From Porphyrobacter sp. TH134 (GTDB lineage Bacteria; Pseudomonadota; Alphaproteobacteria; Sphingomonadales; Sphingomonadaceae): a stretch of DNA of 64,000 nt. Location of the stretch: the NCBI RefSeq assembly GCF_002855495.1, contig NZ_PKRO01000003.1:123428-187427 (forward strand), read 5' to 3'. The notes beneath the pieces are model-generated. The model was not told the origin of the DNA, searched no databases, and saw only the letters and a list, made by a program, of their open reading frames with translations. Within the stretch, counting starts at the first letter, position 1. Each line of letters starts with the position of its first letter. Positions 41,660 to 50,541 of the stretch are shown here, in pieces. The translations under genes and the position numbers were made by a program.

Positions 41660-42415
41660 ATGGCGACCATCAGCCCCTCTGCGCCCCCTCAAGGGCTTGC
41701 GCTGTTCCGCGCGGCCCTGCCGCCGGGCACGGGCGATGCGCCCACCGCCGACCGGCTGTGTGCGCTGGGCGCGGCGCTGCATCTGGCGCGGGCAGAGCAA
41801 CTCGCGCCTGCCCCGCAGGAAGACCGGCTGGTGTGGATCGCGGGGGGCGCGGCCAAGCTGATTTCGCCCCATGGGCACGGTCCCGAGGGGCCGGTGCCGG
41901 GCGGGCAGGTGCTGGCGTTCCATTTCGCGGGCGATCTCGTGTCGGTGCTGCGGCAATCGGCCAGGGAACTACAGGGCGGCGATTTCCGCCTTGTCGCGCT
42001 GGAGCCTTGCGATTTGGTGATCTTTCCCGCCGACAGCTTTCTCGATTGCGCGCAGGGCGATCCGGCGGTGCTGCGTTCGGTGCTCAGCCGGTCGCTTCAG
42101 GCGCTCCACCGCAGCCGGACGCGGATGATGCAGATGGGGCACAAGTCCGCCGCCGCCCGCATCGCCGATTTCCTCGTTTCGATGGCCGAACGGCTGGCCG
42201 ATTGCACAGCGGGGCCTTGCGCCTTCGCGCTGCCGATGAGCCGCCGCGACATTGGCGACAGTCTCGGCCTCACGATCGAGACGGTCAGCCGCCAGCTGAC
42301 CGAGCTGCGTGAGGCGGGGCTGGTCGCGACCGAGGGGCGGTCAAGGATTGCGCTTGCGGATGTGGCAGCGCTGGCCCGGATTGCCGGGCGGCAGGTGGAG
42401 CAGCCGAAAAACTGA
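41660..42415 (+). CDS. Crp/Fnr-family regulator, FixK-like (no Fe-S cysteine cluster)
   Basis: A 251-residue regulator with a cyclic-nucleotide-binding-like beta roll (LVWIAGGAAKLISP...GGQVLAFHFAGDLVSVL), a long dimer helix (LQALHRSRTRMMQMGHKSAAARIADFLVSMAERL) and an HTH at ~195-216 (RRDIGDSLGLTIETVSRQLTEL). The ETVSR recognition helix is that of FNR-type proteins reading TTGAT. Cysteines are only at 34, 117, 130, 182 and 187, so the N-terminal Cys cluster that holds the oxygen-sensing 4Fe-4S in Fnr/FnrL is missing; it is more like FixK. No RBS precedes the ATG, which may be leaderless. It is placed before the cco operon, its probable target. Confidence 0.87.
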   Translation: MATISPSAPPQGLALFRAALPPGTGDAPTADRLCALGAALHLARAEQLAPAPQEDRLVWIAGGAAKLISPHGHGPEGPVPGGQVLAFHFAGDLVSVLRQSARELQGGDFRLVALEPCDLVIFPADSFLDCAQGDPAVLRSVLSRSLQALHRSRTRMMQMGHKSAAARIADFLVSMAERLADCTAGPCAFALPMSRRDIGDSLGLTIETVSRQLTELREAGLVATEGRSRIALADVAALARIAGRQVEQPKN

Positions 42416-42422
42416 ACCAAAT

Positions 42423-42436
42423 TTGATTTCGCTCAA
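42423..42436 (+). promoter_or_regulatory. FNR/FixK box upstream of ccoN
   Basis: TTGATTTCGCTCAA matches TTGAT-N4-ATCAA at nine of ten positions. The centre is at 42429.5. A -10-like TACAAG at 42460-42465 would place the transcript start near 42472, about 42 bp from the box centre, the classic class II activator spacing. The leader then carries GGAAGGGA before the ccoN ATG. Confidence 0.8.
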
Positions 42437-42491
42437 ACACAAGCATGGCGGCGGCACGCTACAAGCGGGCCGACGGAAGGGATAATTCAAT

Positions 42492-44159
42492 ATGGAAACA
42501 GTCGTTAAGCGGCTGGGGGTCTGGGCACTTGTCCTGATCGCCAGCGTAGCTGCCATTGCGCTTACGCCGGACGCAGGGTTTGCGGTCCATATGGGGATCG
42601 TAGCCCTTGTCGCAGGTCTCCTGATCGTGGCGACGGCCACCAGCTACGATCCGCTGGCGCGCGCCCAAAGCATCTTCAAGATGCCTCCCGGGCCGAGCCG
42701 TTACGACGATGACGTGATCCGCTGGGGCGTGATCGCGACGATGTTCTGGGGGCTGGCAGGGTTGCTGGCAGGCGTGTTCATCGCCGCGCAGCTCGCGTTC
42801 CCGCAACTCAACTTTGAACCCTATCTTAACTTCGGCCGGGTGCGCCCCCTGCACACCAGCGCGGTGATCTTCGCCTTCGGCGGCAATGCGCTGCTGGCGA
42901 CCAGTTTCTACGTGGTCCAGCGCACTTGCCGCACCACGCTGGCCTTCCCCGGCATGGCCCGTTTCGTGTTCTGGGGATACCAGCTGTTCATCGTGCTGGC
43001 GGCAACCGGCTACTTGCTCGGCATCAGCCAGGGCAAGGAATATGCCGAGCCGGAATGGTATGTCGACCTGTGGCTGACGGTGGTGTGGCTGTGCTATCTC
43101 GCCGTGTTCGTCGGCACGCTGCTGCGCCGCCATGAACCGCATATCTATGTGGCAAACTGGTTCTACCTCGCCTTCATCGTGACCATCGCGATGCTGCACG
43201 TGGTCAACAATCTGGCGATGCCGGTGAGCCTGCTGGGCGGCAAGAGCTACTCTGCCTTCGCCGGTGTGCAGGATGCGCTGACACAGTGGTGGTACGGCCA
43301 CAATGCGGTGGGCTTCTTCCTGACCGCAGGCTTCCTGGCGATGATGTATTACTTCGTCCCCAAGCAGGCCGGGCGGCCGGTCTATTCCTATCGCCTGTCG
43401 ATCATCCACTTCTGGTCGCTGATCTTTCTCTACATCTGGGCCGGCCCGCACCACTTGCACTACACCGCCCTGCCCGACTGGGCGCAGACCTTGGGCATGG
43501 TGTTCAGCGTGATGCTGTGGATGCCCAGCTGGGGCGGGATGATCAACGGGCTGATGACGCTGAACGGCGCGTGGGACAAGGTCCGCACCGATCCGATCAT
43601 CCGGATGATGGTGCTGGCGCTCGCCTTCTATGGGATGAGCACCTTCGAAGGGCCGATGCTGTCGATCAAGGCGGTGAACTCTCTGAGCCACTACACCGAC
43701 TGGACCATCGGCCACGTCCATTCCGGCGCGCTGGGATGGAACGGGATGATCACCTTCGCCTGCGTCTACTACCTCGTGCCGCGCCTGTGGCAGAAGGAGC
43801 GGCTGTATAGCCTCCGCATGATCAACTGGCACTTCTGGCTCGCGACGCTGGGGATCGTTTTCTACGCCTCCTCGATGTGGGTCGCCGGGATCACGCAGGG
43901 CCTGATGTGGCGCGAATATGGGTCGGACGGATACTTGGTGAACAGCTTCGTCGACACCGTCGCGGCGCTCCATCCGATGTATATCCTGCGCGCTGTGGGC
44001 GGGCTGATGTACCTCAGCGGGGCGATCATCATGGCCTACAATATTGGGATGACCATAGCCGGCAAAAGCCGCGTCGAGGCTCCCATGGGCGACACCGCCC
44101 ATGATGAAGCCGCCGATCGCCCCCTGCCCCTGCCAGCCGCCGCCCAGCCCGCTGAATAA
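42492..44159 (+). CDS. ccoN: cbb3-type cytochrome c oxidase subunit I
   Basis: A 555-residue heme-copper oxidase subunit, C family. Twelve or more helices are visible. Heme and CuB histidines are recognisable: the low-spin heme His in [16 protein letters not shown], CuB His in [13 protein letters not shown], the His pair in [14 protein letters not shown], and His residues in [20 protein letters not shown] for the high-spin heme and low-spin heme. It reduces O2 to water at the cytoplasmic membrane with high affinity. The RBS is GGAAGGGA. It is the first gene of a compact ccoNOQP-GHIS operon behind a FNR box. Confidence 0.97.
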   Translation: METVVKRLGVWALVLIASVAAIALTPDAGFAVHMGIVALVAGLLIVATATSYDPLARAQSIFKMPPGPSRYDDDVIRWGVIATMFWGLAGLLAGVFIAAQLAFPQLNFEPYLNFGRVRPLHTSAVIFAFGGNALLATSFYVVQRTCRTTLAFPGMARFVFWGYQLFIVLAATGYLLGISQGKEYAEPEWYVDLWLTVVWLCYLAVFVGTLLRRHEPHIYVANWFYLAFIVTIAMLHVVNNLAMPVSLLGGKSYSAFAGVQDALTQWWYGHNAVGFFLTAGFLAMMYYFVPKQAGRPVYSYRLSIIHFWSLIFLYIWAGPHHLHYTALPDWAQTLGMVFSVMLWMPSWGGMINGLMTLNGAWDKVRTDPIIRMMVLALAFYGMSTFEGPMLSIKAVNSLSHYTDWTIGHVHSGALGWNGMITFACVYYLVPRLWQKERLYSLRMINWHFWLATLGIVFYASSMWVAGITQGLMWREYGSDGYLVNSFVDTVAALHPMYILRAVGGLMYLSGAIIMAYNIGMTIAGKSRVEAPMGDTAHDEAADRPLPLPAAAQPAE

Positions 44160-44182
44160 GCGCTCATCGTAGGAACACAGCC

Positions 44183-44950
44183 ATGAGCAAGAATGCACCC
44201 CACAGCGACGTTTTCGAGGGCCACAAGAAGCTTGAGAAGAACGTCACCCTCCTTGCCGCCGCCACCCTGCTGGTGGTTGCGATCGGCGGGATCGTCGAAA
44301 TCGCGCCCCTGTTCTGGATCGACAACACAATCGAGAAGGTCGAGGGGATGCGCCCCTACACCCCGCTGGAGCAGGCGGGGCGGGACATCTACATCCGCGA
44401 AGGCTGCTACACCTGCCACAGCCAGATGATCCGGCCCTTTCGGGACGAGGTCGAACGTTATGGCCATTACAGCCTCGCCGCGGAAAGCATGTATGATCAC
44501 CCGTTCCAGTGGGGATCGAAGCGCACCGGGCCTGACCTTGCACGGGTCGGCGGCAAGTATTCGGATGACTGGCATGTCCAGCACCTGAAAGCACCGCGCT
44601 CCGTCGTGCCCGAAAGCATCATGCCCAATTACAGCTTCCTCGCCGAAGCCGAGTTGCGTGTGGCCGATCCGGCAGCGAACATCACCGCGCTGCGCCGCGT
44701 GGGCGTGCCCTACTCCGACACCGACATTGCCCAGGCGAGCGCCGATCTGATGGCGCAGGCCAATCCGGATGCCGACGCGGGGGATCTCGCCGCCCGTTAC
44801 CCCAAGGCGCAGGTGCGCGACTTTGACGGTGATCCGGCCCGCGTGACCGAGATGGATGCGCTGGTCGCCTACCTCCAGATGCTCGGCACGCTGGTCGACG
44901 TGAACAGCGCCGCTGCGCAGGAAGTGCTGACGCAGGAGAAGGGCCAGTGA
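44183..44950 (+). CDS. ccoO: cbb3-type cytochrome c oxidase subunit II (mono-heme c)
   Basis: A 255-residue membrane-anchored cytochrome: N-terminal helix [24 protein letters not shown], then the heme c motif CYTCH at residues 75-79 in [27 protein letters not shown], and later SIMPNYSFL giving the distal Met ligand. The conserved [20 protein letters not shown] block is present. It passes electrons from CcoP to CcoN. The stop overlaps the GTG start of ccoQ (GTGA). Confidence 0.97.
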   Translation: MSKNAPHSDVFEGHKKLEKNVTLLAAATLLVVAIGGIVEIAPLFWIDNTIEKVEGMRPYTPLEQAGRDIYIREGCYTCHSQMIRPFRDEVERYGHYSLAAESMYDHPFQWGSKRTGPDLARVGGKYSDDWHVQHLKAPRSVVPESIMPNYSFLAEAELRVADPAANITALRRVGVPYSDTDIAQASADLMAQANPDADAGDLAARYPKAQVRDFDGDPARVTEMDALVAYLQMLGTLVDVNSAAAQEVLTQEKGQ

Positions 44951-45111
44951 GCCTCTACGAAACCCTGCGCCACGCCGCCGACTCCTACGGGCTGGCGGTG
45001 ATTGTCGCGCTCTATCTGACCCTGTGCCTGTGGCACTTCCGCCCCGGCGCAAAGCCCCATGTGGAAGAAGCCAAGCACTCGATTTTCAAGGACCAGACCG
45101 ATGGTGAATAA
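44947..45111 (+). CDS. ccoQ: cbb3-type cytochrome c oxidase small subunit CcoQ
   Basis: A 54-residue protein starting with GTG inside the ccoO stop (GTGA): [20 protein letters not shown], one membrane helix ([16 protein letters not shown]), then a charged cytoplasmic tail ([19 protein letters not shown]). The 'A.sIFkDd' tail is typical of CcoQ, which stabilises the CcoNOP complex. Its end overlaps the ccoP start by 11 bp. It is easily missed because of its size and GTG start. Confidence 0.9.
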   Translation: MSLYETLRHAADSYGLAVIVALYLTLCLWHFRPGAKPHVEEAKHSIFKDQTDGE

Positions 45112-46039
45112 GCGCATCGACCACCCCACCGGCACCGAAACCGTCGGCCATGAATGGGACGGCATCGAGGAGCTCAACACCCCGCTGCCGCGCTGGTGGC
45201 TGTGGACCTTCTACGCGACCATCGTCTTCGCGGCGGTTTACGTCGTGCTCTATCCGGCCTGGCCGATGATCGACAAAGCGACTGCCGGAACACTCGGCTG
45301 GTCGAGCCGCGGCGATCTTGCCAAGGAGATGACCGCGGCTGACATGGCCCGGCAGAGCGTGTTCGAAAAGATCGCCGCGACCGATATCGAAGCCCTGCCC
45401 GCCAACCCTGAGCTGATGCAGGCGGCGGTGTCCGGCGGGGCGGCGGCGTTCAAGGTCAATTGCGTCCAGTGCCACGGCGCGGGCGCGGCGGGCTATCAGC
45501 AGTTCGGCTACCCCAACCTCAATGATGATGACTGGATCTGGGGCGGCACGCTGACCGAGATCGAATACACCCTGACCCACGGCATCCGCTGGCAGAACGC
45601 TGACGATACCCGCGTCAATTACATGCCCGCGTTCGCAGGCGTGCTGGATGCTGGCCAGACCGCGGCTCTGGCGAAGCACGTGCTCTCGCTTAGCGGCAAG
45701 GCCACGGGCAACCCGGTCGGTGCGCAGCTGTTCGCCGAAAACTGCGCCGCCTGCCATGGCCCTGCCGGGGCCGGAATGCCCGCGATGGGCGCGCCTGCGC
45801 TCAATGACGCGATCTGGCTCTATGGCGGCAGCGAGGCGGCGGTGAGGAAGCAGATTCTCGCCCCCCGTCACGGCGTGATGCCCGCATGGAAAGACCGGCT
45901 CGATCCGGTGACGATCAAGATGCTGGCGGCTTACGTGCACTCGCGCGGCGGCGGGCAGCAGGCGGCTCCGGCCCAGCCCGACACCCAGCCGGCGCGCGCT
46001 GTTACTCAGACTGCCGACAAGGTCAAAACCGATGGCTGA
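45101..46039 (+). CDS. ccoP: cbb3-type cytochrome c oxidase subunit III (di-heme c)
   Basis: A 312-residue di-heme cytochrome c. The N-terminal HEWDGIEELNTPLPRWWLWTFYATIVFAAVYVVLYPAWP anchor is highly characteristic of CcoP. Heme motifs are CVQCH at 121-125 and CAACH at 215-219, with distal Met residues in VNYMPAF and GVMPAWK. A GTG-initiated frame 42 bp longer is less likely; ATG at 45101 overlaps the end of ccoQ. The Ala/Pro/Thr-rich tail overlaps ccoG by 8 bp. It takes electrons from soluble cytochrome c or the bc1 complex. Confidence 0.97.
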   Translation: MVNKRIDHPTGTETVGHEWDGIEELNTPLPRWWLWTFYATIVFAAVYVVLYPAWPMIDKATAGTLGWSSRGDLAKEMTAADMARQSVFEKIAATDIEALPANPELMQAAVSGGAAAFKVNCVQCHGAGAAGYQQFGYPNLNDDDWIWGGTLTEIEYTLTHGIRWQNADDTRVNYMPAFAGVLDAGQTAALAKHVLSLSGKATGNPVGAQLFAENCAACHGPAGAGMPAMGAPALNDAIWLYGGSEAAVRKQILAPRHGVMPAWKDRLDPVTIKMLAAYVHSRGGGQQAAPAQPDTQPARAVTQTADKVKTDG

Positions 46040-47552
46040 TCCCCGCGATTGGGGCGGCGCCCTAGGCGCGCCAGCGCCTGTTGCCGAACCCGATCTGCGG
46101 CACGCCGAGCTCTACGCCAAGGGCAAGACAGTCCACAACAAGCGGATCGACGGCCCCTTCCGCCGCTTCAAGTGGCTGGTGATGCTGGTGACACTGGCGA
46201 TCTATTACATCACCCCGTGGATCCGCTGGGACCGCGGGCCCTACGCGCCGGATCAGGCGGTGCTGATCGATCTCGCCAACCGCCGCTTCTACATGTTCGA
46301 TATCGAGATCTGGCCGCACGAATTCTACTTCGTCGCCGGGATGCTGATCATGGCCGGAATCGGGTTGTTCATCGTCACATCTGCTGTGGGCCGCGCATGG
46401 TGCGGCTATGCCTGCCCGCAGACGGTGTGGACTGACGTGTTCCAACACGTCGACCGCTTCTTCGACGGCGACCGCAACGCGCGCGCGCGGCTCGACAAGG
46501 CGCCGTGGGGCGTCGCCAAGACCACACGCCGCCTCGCCAAATGGGCGGTCTATCTCGCCATCGCCTTCTGGACCGGCGGGGCGTGGATCATGTACTTCGC
46601 CGACGCGCCAACGCTTGCGGTGGATTTCTGGACCGGGAACGCCGCACCGGTAGCCTATGCCACGGTCGCGATCCTCACCGGCACGACCTTCTGGCTCGGC
46701 GGGTTCATGCGCGAACAGGTGTGCGTCTACATGTGCCCCTGGCCGCGCATCCAGACCGCGATGCTCGACGAAAAGTCGCTGATCGTCACCTACAAGGACT
46801 GGCGCGGCGAACAGCGCGGCAGCCTGAAGAAAGCCGCTAAGAACCCTGACCAATATGGCGACTGCATCGACTGCAACATGTGCGTCGCGGTCTGCCCGAC
46901 CGGGGTCGATATCCGCGAAGGTCAGCAAATCGGCTGCATCACCTGCGGGCTGTGCATCGACGCCTGCGACAAGGTGATGGTCGAGGTCGGCCGCCCGCGC
47001 GGCCTCATCGACTATGCCACGCTTGACCAGTGCAAGGCCGAAGCGGCGGGTGCGCCTGCCACGCCCGCATGGAAGGCCCTGCTGCGCCCGCGCATCTTCC
47101 TCTATTTCGGCGTCTGGGGCGCGATTGGCGCCGGGCTGCTGTTCGCGCTCGGCACCCGCACGCACACCGATCTCACGGTCTCGCCCGACCGCAATCCGCC
47201 GTACATGCTGCTGAAGGACGGATCGGTCCGCAACGCCTACACCCTGCGCCTGCGCAACATGGAGGCCCGCCCGCGCGAGATGGAAGTGGCGATGGTGGGC
47301 CTGCCCCGCGGCGCGGTGATGTGGACCGATGCCGTCAGCATCGAAAACGCCGCGCCGGTTCAGATCATCGCCGTGCCCGCCAACGAGACCAAGATCGTGC
47401 GCGCCTATGTGATGCTGCCTCCGGGGACGGATGAGGACGATAGCGAACACTTCGCCTTCCGCCTGACCTCGCTCGACGAACAGGGCGAGCAGGACATCGC
47501 CGAGACCACCTTTGCCCAACCCATTCCTGACACGCCCGAGGACGACGAATGA
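46032..47552 (+). CDS. ccoG: Cytochrome c oxidase accessory protein CcoG (FixG)
   Basis: A 506-residue membrane iron-sulfur protein: helices at about 45-65, 90-110 and 165-185, the CGYACPQTVWTDVFQHVDRF signature, MREQVCVYMCPWPRIQ, and two 4Fe-4S motifs CIDCNMCVAVCPTG and CITCGLCIDACDKV. An Ig-like C-terminal domain (MLLKDGSVRNAYTLRLRNM) lies in the periplasm. CcoG acts in copper reduction and assembly of the cbb3 oxidase. Start and stop overlap the neighbouring genes by 8 and 4 bp. Confidence 0.96.
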   Translation: MADPRDWGGALGAPAPVAEPDLRHAELYAKGKTVHNKRIDGPFRRFKWLVMLVTLAIYYITPWIRWDRGPYAPDQAVLIDLANRRFYMFDIEIWPHEFYFVAGMLIMAGIGLFIVTSAVGRAWCGYACPQTVWTDVFQHVDRFFDGDRNARARLDKAPWGVAKTTRRLAKWAVYLAIAFWTGGAWIMYFADAPTLAVDFWTGNAAPVAYATVAILTGTTFWLGGFMREQVCVYMCPWPRIQTAMLDEKSLIVTYKDWRGEQRGSLKKAAKNPDQYGDCIDCNMCVAVCPTGVDIREGQQIGCITCGLCIDACDKVMVEVGRPRGLIDYATLDQCKAEAAGAPATPAWKALLRPRIFLYFGVWGAIGAGLLFALGTRTHTDLTVSPDRNPPYMLLKDGSVRNAYTLRLRNMEARPREMEVAMVGLPRGAVMWTDAVSIENAAPVQIIAVPANETKIVRAYVMLPPGTDEDDSEHFAFRLTSLDEQGEQDIAETTFAQPIPDTPEDDE

Positions 47553-48004
47553 CCAGCAAATCCAGCGCCTTCACCGGCAAACACATGGCGATGGTCTTCA
47601 TCGGCGGGTTCGGCGTGGTGATCGCGGTCAACCTCGTCATGGCAAGCTATGCCGTTGGCAGCTTCCACGGCACCGTGGTCGACAATTCCTATGTCGCCAG
47701 CCAGAATTACAATGGCTGGATCGCCAAGGCCGAGGCCTCCAAAGCCTTGGGCTGGCAGGCGATCCCGCAGCGCCGCGCGGATGGGCGGGTGGTGCTCGAA
47801 ACCCTCGCTGTGCCCGCCGAAGCAGCCATCACGGCCGAGGCCGAACGCCCGCTGGGTGCGCGCGAGGCCGCCCGCCTGACCTTCGCGCCGCAGGGCCAGG
47901 GCCGCTGGCTCTCGAACGAGATGCTGGGCGCAGGTCGCTGGCAAATCCTCATCGGCATCCGCGCAGGCGCGCAGGAATGGGCCGGGGAAGGGGATCTGCG
48001 GTGA
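47549..48004 (+). CDS. ccoH: cbb3 oxidase assembly protein CcoH (FixH)
   Basis: A 151-residue protein with one N-terminal membrane helix (HMAMVFIGGFGVVIAVNLVMASYA) and the FixH motif SYVASQNYNGWIAKAEASKALGWQ; the rest is a periplasmic beta domain ending in GRWQILIGIRAGAQEWAGEGDLR. FixH-type proteins are needed for cbb3 maturation with the FixI copper ATPase. The ATGA overlap with ccoG and GTGA overlap with ccoI indicate translational coupling. Confidence 0.92.
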   Translation: MTSKSSAFTGKHMAMVFIGGFGVVIAVNLVMASYAVGSFHGTVVDNSYVASQNYNGWIAKAEASKALGWQAIPQRRADGRVVLETLAVPAEAAITAEAERPLGAREAARLTFAPQGQGRWLSNEMLGAGRWQILIGIRAGAQEWAGEGDLR

Positions 48005-50124
48005 ACGCCCCAGCTCACCTTTCCCCGGACGACGCCCGCCCGCTGATCTCGACCCGCTTCACTGTGCCGGGCATGAAATGCGCCGGGTGCATCGGCAAGA
48101 TCGAGCGCGAATTGCCCAAGGTCGCCGGCATCGCCGCCGCGCGGGCGAACTTCTCGGCCAAGCGGGTGGCGATCAGCCATGATCCGGCACTGGGGGAAGA
48201 CACGCTGACGGCGGCTTTGCTGGCACTGGGCTTCGAAGCGCAGCCGGTTGCCGACAATCCCATGGGCGTCGAGGTTGAGGAGCGCAAACGCCTGAACCGC
48301 GCGCTGGGCGTGGCGGGCTTCGGCATGATGAATGTCATGCTGCTCTCGGTCAGCGTCTGGTCGGGCGCGGATGGGGCCACGCGCGAGCTGTTCCATTGGC
48401 TCTCGGCGCTGATCGCGCTGCCGGTGATCGCCTATTCGGGCCGTCCGTTCTTCGCCTCGGCGTGGATGGCGCTTTCGCACCGCCGCACGAACATGGACGT
48501 GCCGATCAGCATCGGCGTGATCCTCGCGACCTGCCTCAGCCTCTACGAGACCATCACCGGCGGCGCGCATGCCTATTTCGACAGCGCGGTGATGCTGTTG
48601 TTCTTCCTGCTCGCAGGCCGCGCGCTCGATGCCGAGATGCGCACCCGCACACGGGCCGGGATCGGCGCCTTGCTGGGGCGGATGGGCAAGAGCGCCTCTG
48701 TTATCGCGCCGGACGGCACCACCCGCCGCATCGCCGCCAAGGATCTGGAACCCGGAATGCTGGTGCTGGTCGCCGCTGGGGAAGCGCTGGCGGCCGATGG
48801 CGAAGTGGTGGGCGGCATCAGCGCCATCGACAACGCCATGCTGACCGGCGAAAGCGCGCCCGAGCCGGTGGGCCCGGGCAGTGCGGTCCATGCTGGCGCA
48901 ATCAACCTCTCCACCCCGATCCGCGTGACGCTGACCCGCGTGGCCGAGGATACCGCGATTGCCGAAATCGCGCGGCTGATGGACGAGGCGGGGCAATCGC
49001 GCAGCCACTATGTCCGCATCGCCGACCGCGCCTCGCGCCTCTATGCGCCGGTGGTGCACAGTCTTGCCGCGCTGGCTTTCGTCGGATGGATGATTGCGGG
49101 CGTAGGCGTGCACCAATCGCTGACCATCGCGATTGCGGTGCTGATCATCACCTGCCCCTGCGCGATGGGCCTCGCTGTCCCCGCCGCGCAAGTGGTGGCG
49201 AGCGGCGCGCTGCTGCGCCGGGGCTTGCTGGTGAAGGACGGGAGCGCGCTGGAACGCCTTGCTGAAGTGGACATCGCGCTGCTCGACAAAACCGGCACCC
49301 TGACGCTGGGCGAACCGCGCGCGGATGTGAGCGCGCTAGGTGCCGAGGCTCGCGCCATCGCGCTGGGTCTGGCGCAGGCGAGCCGCCACCCTTTGAGCCG
49401 CGGCCTCGCCGCTGCGCTCCTGCGCGAAGGGGCTCAGCCCGCCGCCATTGACCACATCCGCGAAGACAGCGGCATCGGCCTCACCGGCACATGGCAGGGT
49501 GTTGCCGTCGCGCTGGAGAAGCCCGACGGCGAAGCGCAGGCGCTCGCCACCACCTTACGCATCGGGGACACCGCGCAGACGATCACCTTCGCCGATCCCC
49601 TGCGCAGCGATGCCGCCGCAACCCTCGCCGCCCTTCGCGCGGAGGGAATGACCGCCAGCATCCTCTCGGGCGACCGCGCCGCGCCGGTCGACACGATCGG
49701 CCGGGCCTTGGGTCTGACCGCTCAGGCCGAGGCCACCCCGCAAGCGAAACTCGCCGCATTGGAAGCCCTCAAAGCTCAAGGCCTCCGCCCGCTGATGGTG
49801 GGCGATGGGCTCAATGATGGCCCCGCGCTGGCCGCCGCGCACGCCTCGATCGCGCCGGGCACCGCATCCGACGCCAGCCAGCAGGCCGCCGACGCCGTGT
49901 TCATTGGCGAAGGGCTGATGCCGGTCGCGCTCGCGGTGCGGGTCGCCAAGGCGACGATGCGGATCGTGCGGCAGAACTTCGGCTTCTCGATTGCCTATAA
50001 CCTGCTCGCCGTGCCGCTGGCGGTGTTCGGCCTCGTCACCCCGCTGATCGCGGCGATTGCCATGTCGGTAAGCTCGCTGGTGGTGGTCGCCAATTCGCTG
50101 CGCCTGGCCGGAGCCGCCAGATGA
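48001..50124 (+). CDS. ccoI: Copper-translocating P-type ATPase CcoI (FixI)
   Basis: A 707-residue P1B ATPase using a GTG start inside the ccoH stop (GTGA). An HMA domain has the metal motif GMKCAGC (Cys27/Cys30). Membrane helices follow, with the CPC transport motif at 385-387 (ITCPCAMGLAVPAA), the phosphorylation motif DKTGTLT at ~429, and GDGLNDGPALAAAHASIAPG in the P domain. It exports Cu(I) from the cytoplasm for loading of the CcoN CuB site. A longer open frame upstream (from 47512) overlaps ccoH entirely and is not used. Its stop overlaps the ccoS start (ATGA). Confidence 0.95.
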   Translation: MNAPAHLSPDDARPLISTRFTVPGMKCAGCIGKIERELPKVAGIAAARANFSAKRVAISHDPALGEDTLTAALLALGFEAQPVADNPMGVEVEERKRLNRALGVAGFGMMNVMLLSVSVWSGADGATRELFHWLSALIALPVIAYSGRPFFASAWMALSHRRTNMDVPISIGVILATCLSLYETITGGAHAYFDSAVMLLFFLLAGRALDAEMRTRTRAGIGALLGRMGKSASVIAPDGTTRRIAAKDLEPGMLVLVAAGEALAADGEVVGGISAIDNAMLTGESAPEPVGPGSAVHAGAINLSTPIRVTLTRVAEDTAIAEIARLMDEAGQSRSHYVRIADRASRLYAPVVHSLAALAFVGWMIAGVGVHQSLTIAIAVLIITCPCAMGLAVPAAQVVASGALLRRGLLVKDGSALERLAEVDIALLDKTGTLTLGEPRADVSALGAEARAIALGLAQASRHPLSRGLAAALLREGAQPAAIDHIREDSGIGLTGTWQGVAVALEKPDGEAQALATTLRIGDTAQTITFADPLRSDAAATLAALRAEGMTASILSGDRAAPVDTIGRALGLTAQAEATPQAKLAALEALKAQGLRPLMVGDGLNDGPALAAAHASIAPGTASDASQQAADAVFIGEGLMPVALAVRVAKATMRIVRQNFGFSIAYNLLAVPLAVFGLVTPLIAAIAMSVSSLVVVANSLRLAGAAR

Positions 50125-50270
50125 CCGGCCTCGCCTTCCTCATCCCCATTGCGCTCGGCATGGGGTTGCTCGGCCTTGCCGCCTTCTTCTGGTCGATGAA
50201 GGACGGGCAGTATGACGACATGGACGGCGCGGCGAACCGCATCCTGATCGATGAGGAGGACGAGGCGTGA
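50121..50270 (+). CDS. ccoS: cbb3 oxidase maturation protein CcoS
   Basis: A 49-residue protein: MTGLAFLIPIALGMGLLGLA, a single membrane helix, then FWSMKDGQYDDMDGAANRIL and an acidic tail. The 'FfWamk.gQydDldg.a.RiL.dd' pattern is the CcoS signature. It helps heme and Cu insertion into CcoN. It starts in the ccoI stop (ATGA) and its stop overlaps the next small gene. Confidence 0.92.
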   Translation: MTGLAFLIPIALGMGLLGLAAFFWSMKDGQYDDMDGAANRILIDEEDEA

Positions 50271-50497
50271 GCTGCGGCCTCTCCCTCGCCTTGGCCGCGC
50301 TACTGCCGGTGATGCTCGGCCCGCTGCCCGCACAAAACACCGCGATCACCGCAAGGCTGTGCAATGGCGGCACGATCACCATCCCGCTCGGGAACGACGC
50401 CCCGGCGGACGATAGCCGCAACTGCCACCCCAAGGGCTGCCACTCGGGCACCTGCCGCGAAAAGAACGAACAAAAGGCCACCAAGCGGACGAATTGA
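50267..50497 (+). CDS. Small exported Cys/His protein, last gene of the cco operon, unknown function
   Basis: A 76-residue product that starts with GTG in the ccoS stop (GTGA), like the other overlaps in this operon, which argues that it is real. Hydrophobic residues 5-22 (LSLALAALLPVMLGPLPAQ) look like a signal peptide. The mature part contains Cys32 and a dense CH-x3-CH-x3-C motif (Cys53 His54, Cys58 His59, Cys63) followed by a Lys-rich tail. I do not recognise the family. In this operon, with copper ATPase and oxidase assembly factors, a periplasmic copper- or heme-related role is plausible, but only by inference. The stop codon lies within the hemN FNR box. Confidence 0.7.
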   Translation: MSCGLSLALAALLPVMLGPLPAQNTAITARLCNGGTITIPLGNDAPADDSRNCHPKGCHSGTCREKNEQKATKRTN

Positions 50498-50507
50498 TCT
50501 CGCTCAA
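50494..50507 (+). promoter_or_regulatory. FNR/FixK box upstream of hemN
   Basis: TTGATCTCGCTCAA, nine of ten defined positions of TTGAT-N4-ATCAA and nearly the same as the ccoN box. Centre 50500.5. A -10-like TTTAAG at 50530-50535 would start transcription at about 50542, the A of the hemN ATG, so the mRNA may be leaderless. It overlaps the stop codon of the preceding small gene. Confidence 0.8.
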
Positions 50508-50541
50508 AGACGGGTGACGACCAGCGCGCTTTAAGCGTCTC

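Noticed and set aside
47512..48000. A 163-codon upstream extension of ccoI
   Set aside because: It overlaps ccoH in another frame; ccoH has a clear FixH motif, and the GTG at 48001 begins the conserved part of CcoI.
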